Source: Liolophura sinensis | Taxonomy: Eukaryota; Mollusca; Polyplacophora; Chitonida; Chitonidae | Assembly: GCF_032854445.1 (NCBI RefSeq) | Contig: NC_088301.1 | Span: 56,310,512-56,374,511, forward strand | Length of the DNA stretch: 64,000 nt | Reading direction: 5' to 3' | Shown: piece after piece, positions 61,001 through 64,000 of the stretch | How the letters are laid out: every line of letters starts with the position of its first letter | Numbering within the stretch: the stretch's first letter is position 1 | Translations under genes and position numbers: made by a program | The notes under the pieces: model-generated | Database searches by the model: none | Told to the model about the DNA's origin: nothing | Seen by the model: only the letters and a program-made list of their open reading frames with translations

Positions 61001-62520
61001 GGGAAGGTCTGCCAGCAACATGTGAATGATCAACACTCTGCCAGTCTCCTCTCATCATAATGCTCTTCACCATTGTATAAGTGAAATATACTTAAGTATG
61101 GGGTAAAACACCAATCCTATAAATAAATAAACAAATAAATAAATAAATAGATAAACAAATAAATAAAACCACTATCTAGATTCGTCCACTGCTGATTTTA
61201 TGTACCATATTTACTTATGGCTCTCTTTTTAAGAAAGAAGAACCTACGCTTACTTCGCTATCCACTGGTGAGCATCTTCACACCAGTCGAGTGCCATCTC
61301 AGGTTGCCCCTCACTCAAGGCCTTCTGTACCAGCTGAACAAGAAATTCCAGGTAACGTGCTCGCCGCTTAAACTTTACCACTGCAATGAGATAATAAAAA
61401 TGGAATTTCACTCTACACCACTGCTACTAATACCTGTTTACATCTGTTAACTCTTAAAACACTAGTATCTACATGTATGTTAATGTATGGCAGAATGGTA
61501 GAAAGAGATCACATAGCACTAATGTACAGTACTATAGGCACCGCTGTGGGGTGAATGATGTGTCACTGAGGCACATCATCTTGTCTATTCAGATCCACTA
61601 CAAGTCCATTACTTACAGTTAAAAACTGTTTCTAAGTAGAAACCAATGACATCCTTTCTACCATTCTGATGTACATGAACATGGATTCATGTTGTTCATT
61701 TATCAGCTAAACTGCAAAGAAATATTATAGTAGTGTACACAGCTTTGGACAGTTTCTCTACAGGACAACACATCACAACAGCTAAATTTACAGATAATAC
61801 ATACACTCTTTGAAGACAACTTTACTGGGCAGGAAGGCAATGTAAGCATGGAGAACATTTGGATCTTCATATCCTGTCAACTCATGATCGCTCTGAGCTG
61901 TGAAATGAAAACCAAAAAAAAAAAAAAACACCTATGGTCAGCTTAGAAAATTACGTTGTAAACATAAAATCAATTTTTGTCTGATAAGTTAATACAAACT
62001 TATCAATATGAGCTTTGAAAAAAAAGATCTAAATGAAGCAATGACTTTTACACCTAGGTACAATACATGAATGTGTTTTTAAATTAATTTGATATTCTGA
62101 ACTACATGCAATTAAGTGTTCAAGTGATGCACTTTGATTTTCCAAAATGCAGAGATATCTGCCCAAATGAATTAATAGCTTTCAAAGGTGGGTAACTAGG
62201 AATCTGACTGTTCACTTACAAAGCTTGGTTATGGTCATCATGTGGGCCTCCAATGCTTTCAGCTCTTCATTAATAGCAGGCTCACCCTCATCCCTGAATG
62301 GACTTGGGTGCTTCCTCTTGGTGCGTTTCTTCAAATGTGGGGCTTTATTTGCCTCCCCTGTCTTTGAGTCAGGGGCCACAGTCATGTCTGATTTGTCTTT
62401 TTGCTCTGGAGAACCTGTCTGCTTTTGCTCAGCATGGTCCGTGGAATCAGAACATAGCAGCTTCCTCCCAGCTTCATTCAGGTTACTGGCCAACGTTTTC
62501 TGGCCTAACATTCTCAGCAC
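33905..62520 (-). CDS. CFAP54: Cilia- and flagella-associated protein 54-like (whole gene span, N-terminus outside window)
   Basis: Thirty-nine exons on the minus strand join to about 6,690 nt (about 2,230 residues) ending in TAA at 33905-33907. The first visible exon starts at an acceptor, so earlier exons lie beyond 64000; the known protein is about 3,000 residues. The product is mostly predicted helix, with no catalytic motif, membrane segment or signal peptide. I match it to CFAP54 by the order of features such as LRKLITEEMPYLVQ, WWSEGLDLVLNLPDSL, LIRQGYLEIALVYLY, SMQWYQPSLEE with VMLLYSICKKG, and the C-terminal NFEMLFDPSFGL. CFAP54 is a component of the C1d projection of the axonemal central pair and is needed for ciliary and sperm flagellar motility. 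Other large central-pair proteins such as CFAP46 differ in sequence as far as I can recall. A homology search was not possible. Confidence 0.72.
34217..34404 (-). CDS. CFAP54: CFAP54-like exon c38
   Basis: The donor ACAT|GTAAGT is strong. The acceptor is probably AAATTAG (start 34404); ACCAG (start 34434) is an alternative in the same frame. It encodes TTELMRAGFELLTV, then LATYLVNLLVKIYA and HNIDCCYTH. Phase is 1 in and 0 out. Confidence 0.7.
34593..34692 (-). CDS. CFAP54: CFAP54-like exon c37, donor ambiguous
   Basis: The acceptor is TGTGTTTCAG. It encodes NLLKQCVEDCSCLL through SETSLPE. Two overlapping donors exist in GAGGTAAGTAAGC: one after 34597 (phase 0) and one after 34593 (phase 1). 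Only the second fits the phase of the next exon. Confidence 0.7.
34693..35949 (-). other. Intron between CFAP54-like exons c36 and c37
   Basis: This is AT-rich sequence with a poly-T run near 34960 and a short AC repeat at about 34697-34712. I see no exon or mobile element. Confidence 0.5.
35950..36106 (-). CDS. CFAP54: CFAP54-like exon c36
   Basis: The acceptor is TTTATTTAG and the donor is AGAG|GTATTA. It encodes LAVLSQKGEISLLD, then a short TPTPTPTP run, and SPKVQRDEHLE. Phase is 2 in and 0 out. Confidence 0.82.
36581..37274 (-). CDS. CFAP54: CFAP54-like exon c35 (largest)
   Basis: The acceptor is GCTTATGTAG and the donor is ACAG|GTGCGT. It encodes about 231 residues: YQSILQRLCCTST, then LGFISHAQMYAGL, CCAIFPPDALALPP, SMQWYQPSLEENE with VMLLYSICKKG, and LWVSLPDLLDLHD. 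The QWY...LLLY-like and WVSLP blocks are the best CFAP54 markers I see. The middle is Ser/Pro-rich. Phase is 1 in and 2 out. Confidence 0.88.
37530..37625. repeat. Detached units of the 63-bp minisatellite
   Basis: GATGAGGAAAGTCGCTAAGG and CAACAGTACATGGGGCCTTA recur here, with a donor-like site at 37588, separated from the main array by about 165 bases of unrelated AT-rich sequence. Confidence 0.85.
37790..38953. repeat. 63-bp minisatellite carrying splice-donor copies, about 19 units
   Basis: On the plus strand each unit holds CAACAGTACATGGGGCCTTA, then CCCAGGA and GGGAAAGTC or GGTGAAAGTC. On the minus strand this gives CCTGG|GTAAGG. Donor-equivalent positions run 38953, 38890, 38827, 38764, 38701, 38638, 38575, 38512, 38449 (GT lost), 38386, 38323, 38260, 38197, 38134, 38071, 38008, 37946, 37883 and 37820. 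Spacing is 63 bases, with two steps one or two bases off. The array starts at the true donor of exon c34. Frames are open on both strands, because 63 is a multiple of three. Confidence 0.93.
38954..39079 (-). CDS. CFAP54: CFAP54-like exon c34 (donor of this exon is the repeat seed)
   Basis: The acceptor is TTACCAAG and the donor is CCTGG|GTAAGG. It encodes EIEEELSTMVDVQE through SAADLSLVHLL, acidic then helical. The outgoing phase 1 joins G|GT to give GYQSILQRL in exon c35. Reading past the donor stays open through eleven repeat units to TGA at 38229-38231. Confidence 0.83.
39713..39968 (-). CDS. CFAP54: CFAP54-like exon c33
   Basis: The acceptor is CATCTGCAG and the donor is AGGA|GTATGT. 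It encodes SKKERLAGKSKEEL, then AAWLAIRCAASVAQ and LLSPYILGKQKKVYR. Phase is 0 in and 1 out. Confidence 0.83.
40119..40281 (-). CDS. CFAP54: CFAP54-like exon c32
   Basis: The acceptor is GTTTTTCAG and the donor is GAAG|GTGAGA. It encodes LIRQGYLEIALVYLY through RRSGKRWK, a helix I associate with CFAP54 followed by a Ser-rich basic stretch. Phase is 2 in and 0 out. Confidence 0.83.
40716..40824 (-). CDS. CFAP54: CFAP54-like exon c31
   Basis: The acceptor is TGTTTTCAG and the donor is TGGG|GTAAGT. It encodes KVQRQLAMLGRYQP through SYSNDHDL. Phase is 1 in and 2 out. Confidence 0.8.
41068..41195 (-). CDS. CFAP54: CFAP54-like exon c30
   Basis: The acceptor is GTTTGTAG and the donor is ATGG|GTAAGG. 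It encodes YSSYDGETQWSECL through EAEIILNM. Phase is 2 in and 1 out. Confidence 0.82.
41444..41616 (-). CDS. CFAP54: CFAP54-like exon c29
   Basis: The acceptor is TGTAATTGCAG and the donor is ACAG|GTAGGA. It encodes MEDLGEAVEHYYPV through YTMARQIALSN. Phase is 0 in and 2 out. Confidence 0.82.
42050..42226 (-). CDS. CFAP54: CFAP54-like exon c28
   Basis: The acceptor is CATTGCACAG and the donor is GCAG|GTGAGA. It encodes 59 residues, DIKKLLGDVPHLSL through LTCQDIILKQ. Phase is 0 on both sides. Confidence 0.82.
42502..42677 (-). CDS. CFAP54: CFAP54-like exon c27
   Basis: The acceptor is TATTGTCAG and the donor is GCAG|GTGAGC. It encodes SENKVVTDLADCRQ through SLENTLLILQ, a TPR-like helical pair. 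Phase is 1 in and 0 out. Confidence 0.82.
43069..43268 (-). CDS. CFAP54: CFAP54-like exon c26
   Basis: The acceptor is CCTCTGTAG and the donor is AAAG|GTACAT. It encodes PSSLKSKSGSGHGR through SEIRGLGDVK. The Ser/Gly-rich start is probably a linker. Phase is 2 in and 1 out. Confidence 0.8.
44082..44333 (+). mobile_element. tRNA-derived SINE, near full length
   Basis: The head GCCTCCGTGGCTCAGCTAGT has an A-box-like TGGCTCAGCTAG, and GTGAGTTAAAGTCC resembles a B box. The body includes CCCCTGGGCTCTGCCCGGTT, and the tail is GAGTACGGCGTAAAACACCA plus an AT-rich end. It is antisense to the CFAP54-like gene, in the intron between c24 and c26. Confidence 0.85.
45082..45105 (-). CDS. CFAP54: CFAP54-like exon c25, candidate 24-nt microexon
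   Basis: The acceptor is TACTTTTCAG and the donor is ACAG|GTAACT. It encodes DGGYSQN with split codons at both ends. Phase is 2 in and 2 out, and the flanking exons c24 and c26 also join in phase without it, so it would be an optional cassette. Confidence 0.5.
45247..45340 (-). mobile_element. 5'-truncated SINE fragment
   Basis: Only the tail part is present. Read on the minus strand it includes GAGTACGGCGTAAATCACCA then AAATAAAT. It matches the 3' end of the copy at 44082-44333. Confidence 0.75.
46013..46193 (-). CDS. CFAP54: CFAP54-like exon c24
   Basis: The acceptor is TTGGTCAG and the donor is CAAG|GTATGA. It encodes VERLAAAELELVVL through FKTVIKPPTPP. Phase is 1 in and 2 out. Confidence 0.82.
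46493..46657 (-). CDS. CFAP54: CFAP54-like exon c23
   Basis: The acceptor is GGTTTTCAG and the donor is CAAG|GTATGA. It encodes DRSSDNEGILLAKR through VLVEAAQFDQ. Phase is 1 in and 1 out. Confidence 0.82.
47159..47349 (-). CDS. CFAP54: CFAP54-like exon c22
   Basis: The acceptor is ACTTTCCAG and the donor is GAAG|GTGAAT. It encodes a Ser/Thr-rich low-complexity stretch, SPSDPPKTQSNASI through STSGDTQDKE, probably a disordered linker. Phase is 2 in and 1 out. Confidence 0.75.
47760..47905 (-). CDS. CFAP54: CFAP54-like exon c21
   Basis: The acceptor is CTTTTAAG and the donor is ACCA|GTAAGT. It encodes VVEFTLEKRLSSNL through NIPVMPLID, helical. Phase is 0 in and 2 out. Confidence 0.82.
47906..50024 (-). 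other. Intron between CFAP54-like exons c20 and c21
   Basis: It contains the 27-bp tandem repeat (48073-48342) and a GC-richer patch near 49690-49850 of unknown nature. No further exon is needed, since the flanking exons join in phase 0. Confidence 0.5.
48073..48342. repeat. 27-bp tandem repeat, about 10 copies
   Basis: The unit contains ATGATCAAACTGTATCAGCG followed by ACACACT. The period of nine codons keeps frames open on both strands (9-residue repeats such as MIKLYQRHT). It is intronic, so these frames are probably not translated. Confidence 0.9.
50025..50288 (-). CDS. CFAP54: CFAP54-like exon c20
   Basis: The acceptor is CTGTCCAG and the donor is AAAG|GTAAAG. It encodes 88 residues, VLPLLTLNQYLTTY through SITDPNNIK. 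Phase is 0 on both sides. Confidence 0.82.
50674..50874 (-). CDS. CFAP54: CFAP54-like exon c19
   Basis: The acceptor is CATCCTCCAG and the donor is CTTT|GTAAGA. It encodes 67 residues, ALFCSSLPHPTADR through EELARGRYNLF. Phase is 0 on both sides. Confidence 0.82.
51204..51270 (-). CDS. CFAP54: CFAP54-like exon c18
   Basis: The acceptor is ACCACAG and the donor is CAAG|GTAAAC. It encodes YVITSDLGLRMECC and FLSGYLFK. Phase is 2 in and 0 out. Confidence 0.8.
51403..51576 (-). CDS. CFAP54: CFAP54-like exon c17
   Basis: The acceptor is TTCTTCCCAG and the donor is CCCA|GTAAGT. It encodes AAYKWWSEGLDLVL through GVLAGILASKIA-like helices (read here as GCVLAGILASKIA). The WW pair and following helix are one of the stronger CFAP54-like stretches. 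Phase is 2 in and 2 out. Confidence 0.82.
51908..51995 (-). CDS. CFAP54: CFAP54-like exon c16
   Basis: The acceptor is GCTTTGCAG and the donor is TAAG|GTAGTC. It encodes ILLAKNHRSAAAQA through LHYHAGNI. Phase is 1 in and 2 out. Confidence 0.8.
52077..52257 (+). mobile_element. Inverted-repeat element, family A, copy 4
   Basis: The left end CCTAATTCCTCAACCTTCTC and right end GAAAAGGTTGAAGAATTACA are inverted complements. The interior has TTTCAGGGCTTTCACAAAAA and CTGCACAGAATAATGCCTCC. It lies in an intron of the CFAP54-like gene between exons 51908-51995 and 52771-52953. Confidence 0.65.
52771..52953 (-). CDS. CFAP54: CFAP54-like exon c15
   Basis: The acceptor is GTGTTACAG and the donor is ATCA|GTAAGC. 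It encodes ESCSTRETSHVDFV, the proline-rich PDHPQPVMPPD, and STVISSYDKTI. Phase is 1 in and 1 out. Confidence 0.8.
53207..53359 (-). CDS. CFAP54: CFAP54-like exon c14
   Basis: The acceptor is TTGGGTGCAG, with a poor pyrimidine tract, and the donor is AACG|GTTAGT. It encodes IEGCQLVSVPLDVM through RKLLVLYLAGQQN. Phase is 1 in and 1 out. Confidence 0.8.
53385..53622 (-). mobile_element. tRNA-derived SINE in gene orientation
   Basis: On the minus strand it starts at GGCCTCTGTGGTCAAGGGGG (A-box-like), contains GAGTTCAAGTCC (B-box-like), and ends TATAAGTGAAATATTCATGA followed by an AT run. It lies in the intron upstream of exon c14, and its tail ends about 25 bases from that exon's acceptor. Confidence 0.82.
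53853..54094 (-). CDS. CFAP54: CFAP54-like exon c13, tandem acceptors
   Basis: The acceptor is CATTAGCAACAG, in which two AG sites six bases apart (exon starting at 54100 or 54094) both keep the frame. The shorter form gives K-YAEQVLPLLVQAQR. The exon continues to LVDLDSVPSYT, with donor ACAG|GTTGGT. Phase is 2 in and 1 out. Confidence 0.78.
54498..54727 (-). CDS. CFAP54: CFAP54-like exon c12
   Basis: The acceptor is TTTTTTCCAG and the donor is CCAA|GTAAGA. It encodes AKIKGHNLGRYFESW through LADIALRFTDLS. Phase is 0 in and 2 out. Confidence 0.82.
54728..56842 (-). other. Intron between CFAP54-like exons c11 and c12
   Basis: The flanking exons join in phase 0 without anything from this stretch. 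It is mostly AT-rich, but 56380-56690 is GC-richer and contains a 45-codon open frame on the plus strand ending KCTNCTSAVSDC and further residues to a TGA. I do not recognise it; it may be a relic of a mobile element. Confidence 0.5.
56843..57082 (-). CDS. CFAP54: CFAP54-like exon c11
   Basis: The acceptor is TTCTTGTTAG and the donor is AAAG|GTACCT. It encodes 80 residues, VLAHRGRHWTLLQNA through QGDLETQAKK. Phase is 0 on both sides. Confidence 0.82.
57359..57549 (-). CDS. CFAP54: CFAP54-like exon c10
   Basis: The acceptor is TGCGTAG and the donor is TGTG|GTATGA. It encodes HAPTTLNVIAEALF through LEKTFMFFTRAV. Phase is 1 in and 0 out. Confidence 0.8.
58096..58283 (-). CDS. CFAP54: CFAP54-like exon c9
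   Basis: The acceptor is TTGTTGACAG and the donor is ACAG|GTGTGA. It encodes TSFLDQEWFTLETTG, then LIVGWEGGPTAPVD and TTGIEIAAAAAT. Phase is 2 in and 1 out. Confidence 0.8.
58732..58829 (-). CDS. CFAP54: CFAP54-like exon c8
   Basis: The acceptor is CATTTTCAG and the donor is TCAG|GTACTT. It encodes MNILQGMSQFNDLL through LGSAANKVF, helical. Phase is 0 in and 2 out. Confidence 0.8.
58948..59052 (-). CDS. CFAP54: CFAP54-like exon c7
   Basis: The acceptor is GTTGACAG and the donor is TCAG|GTAATT. It encodes 35 residues, ALDTLTLHFPELYRS, then a run of arginines (RRRRLRKL) and EEMPYLVQ. Phase is 0 on both sides. Confidence 0.8.
59334..59387 (-). CDS. CFAP54: CFAP54-like exon c6
   Basis: The acceptor is GTTTTACAG and the frame reads AINVTSNMSETARQHQEG. 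The end is uncertain: GTAGAG donors occur after 59334 and after 59322, both in phase 0, the second adding VELN. Confidence 0.6.
59803..59889 (-). CDS. CFAP54: CFAP54-like exon c5
   Basis: The acceptor is ATGTCCAG and the donor is CAAG|GTAGCA. It encodes 29 residues, PVDVTPRNKGSQ through VRPNKRRKYK, strongly basic. Phase is 0 on both sides. Confidence 0.75.
60394..60520 (-). CDS. CFAP54: CFAP54-like exon c4
   Basis: The acceptor is ATTTCAAG and the donor is CAAG|GTGCTT. It encodes RNEQILGIRPAFGKQ through AAAMVEYSRDKSK. Phase is 2 in and 0 out. Confidence 0.78.
60888..61168 (+). mobile_element. Diverged tRNA-derived SINE with long AAAT tail
   Basis: The head GGCTCGATGGATGAGTGGTA is A-box-like, and GGGAAGGTCTGCCAGCAACA matches the SINE body. 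The end is AAGTATGGGGTAAAACACCA followed by about 45 bases of AAAT and AAAC repeats. It is antisense to the CFAP54-like gene, between exons c3 and c4. Confidence 0.8.
61254..61380 (-). CDS. CFAP54: CFAP54-like exon c3
   Basis: The acceptor is CATTGCAG and the donor is CGAA|GTAAGC. It encodes VKFKRRARYLEFLV and MALDWCEDAHQWIA, an amphipathic helical pair like a TPR-type repeat. Phase is 1 in and 2 out. Confidence 0.8.
61805..61897 (-). CDS. CFAP54: CFAP54-like exon c2
   Basis: The acceptor is TTTCACAG and the donor is GAGT|GTATGT. It encodes SQSDHELTGYEDPN through AFLPSKVVFKE. Phase is 1 in and 1 out. Confidence 0.75.
62220..62520 (-). CDS. CFAP54: CFAP54-like exon c1 (first visible)
   Basis: The acceptor is TTTGACAG and the donor is CTTT|GTAAGT. 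It encodes VLRMLGQKTLASNL through ALEAHMMTITKL. The middle is charged and low in complexity (KKRTKRKHPSPF), probably a disordered linker. Outgoing phase is 1. Confidence 0.75.
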
Positions 62521-64000
62521 CTGTCAAACACAAATTGGCACCATTTTCATGCCTCAGAAATCCAGAGACATACTAAAGCCAGAATGTTATCAGCTAGGGG
62601 CGTGAATTGGTATCCACGAACCTTTATGTGTGCAAACTGTCTGCTAAATGTGTAACAATAAAGGTCTGATAACATAAATGTTCTTCAAAAGTACTCAAAA
62701 GTGTGAATATCTATTCTCAAATTCCCAAAAAACACAATGTCGTCTAGAATTAGTTTTCAAGTTAAACATTTTCAAGATGTAAAGACCGTGGAGTACAAAT
62801 GAGCACAATGGAAGTAAAAAATACAATCAACATTGCAGAACAATTATTCATACACTGGGAACAATGACAACCTAGAACCATATCATGATATGGAACCCAA
62901 TAACTCTGTGCCATGAGTTCTGTCACCCACTGGCTAGATAAAACAATCAAGTACAGTGATATATAAATACCTGAGCTGGTACGCATTTACACAGTTACAA
63001 ATTAAAATGGTATGTTTTTGATTATATAAAATTTGAGATGCATTTCAATCTTTGACAACACGTGCTGACTGATTACATAACAGGCTTCAGTAAACTAAGT
63101 TAATATTTAACAGGCATTCATCACAGAATAAAATGAGCAAGTTTCAAAAAAGATACATCTATAAGGCAAAGTTACTTGTTGAATTTATTGCCTTGTTGTT
63201 TTCCACGGATTCTGGCTTAACCACGTTCTCACTATGATATAACCGAAGTATTGTCAATGGGCTTTAAACCCACAATTTATGTGTTCATTGTTCTCTTGAT
63301 AATGGCAAAAACACAGCTATCAGCACCCAAAATAAAAATATCAGAGATCCTTCAACATTGTTTTGGTGTATAAAGTGAAGAGCACAAATAATATGACAGC
63401 ATTAAAATCAAATGTAACAAAGCATGACTGTATTCATGTTTGTTAATGCATTATATTACTAATAATATAAAGAGCACATATCTATCAGCATCTACCCCAG
63501 GCAAATAAAACCACAGTATACCCAGCTCACTGTTTAATCAATTGAGACTGATAGATAACAACAATTTCAGCTCCACAATCTTTCTTAGGTAGAATTTTGC
63601 CTTTTTACATGAAATATTTGTGTGGTTAATTTGAGTTACATGTAAAGTGATAATACATAGCAGAGAACTTACTTGATTGCAGTTAGCTTTGTGTCAAAAT
63701 ATGTGTCATTCATACATTAACTGATTTAGTGTTATGCCAATAACTTCTAAATACCGTAGCAGAGGATGTAAATAAATGACGAGGATTACATGTTATATGA
63801 ACAGCCTATATTTTGGTTGTGTTTCTTTAATCTTAATGGAGGAAACGTAGATCTATATGAACAACGGCAACACTGAATTTCAATTTAACTACATGTAAGT
63901 TTGGTAGCTGAGGCATTCTTGATATTAAAGAACATTCAAATAAAACTATAAAAGAAGGTACAGACACTGATGTATCCATAGTTGTATGCTATGTCTGGTC
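62521..64000. other. Upstream intron of the CFAP54-like gene, nothing else seen
   Basis: Exon c1 starts at an acceptor, so this is intronic. It is AT-rich with short open frames only; I find no exon with convincing splice sites, RNA gene or repeat. Confidence 0.5.

Overview
The window looks like a stretch of intron-rich, AT-rich metazoan nuclear genome. It has two multi-exon genes with GT-AG introns, long noncoding gaps, tRNA-derived SINEs, small inverted-repeat elements and several minisatellites. The SINE tail (GAGTACGGCGTAAAACACCA followed by AAAT repeats) and the very common ACATGTA words suggest a mollusc, perhaps a bivalve, or a related lophotrochozoan. That assignment is inference; no gene here fixes the species. 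Exon boundaries were read by hand from splice sites, codon phase and open frames.

Gene 1 (+ strand, about 337-26078) is an interleukin-17 receptor-like single-pass membrane protein. Nine exons from 12041 to 26078 join in phase, and a possible 28-nt upstream exon lies at 337-364, separated by an intron of about 11.7 kb. The order is a cysteine-containing ectodomain (12041-22003), a transmembrane segment (about 22004-22065), a juxtamembrane exon, and one large last exon (24775-26078) with the intracellular SEFIR signalling domain and a long tail. The signal peptide must lie upstream of the window.

Gene 2 (- strand, 62520 down to 33905) is the C-terminal part, about 2,230 residues, of a very large helical protein. 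I identify it as cilia- and flagella-associated protein 54 (CFAP54), a component of the axonemal central pair apparatus. Thirty-nine exons connect with almost perfect phase continuity, and the N-terminal part lies beyond 64000. The two genes converge: their 3' ends face each other across about 7.5 kb (26079-33640) that holds untranslated and intergenic sequence.

The most interesting structure is repeat expansion at splice donors. In gene 2 a 63-bp minisatellite (about 37790-38953, roughly 19 units) starts exactly at the donor of exon 38954-39079, and nearly every unit carries a copy of that donor. Because 63 bp is 21 codons, ten intact downstream donors before the first in-frame stop would each lengthen the protein by a multiple of 21 residues without changing phase. 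In gene 1 the 3' end of exon 15892-16067, with its donor, is present as three tandem copies. A separate 28-bp minisatellite (23216-24090), a 27-bp one (48073-48342), a four-copy inverted-repeat element family and SINE copies fill other introns.
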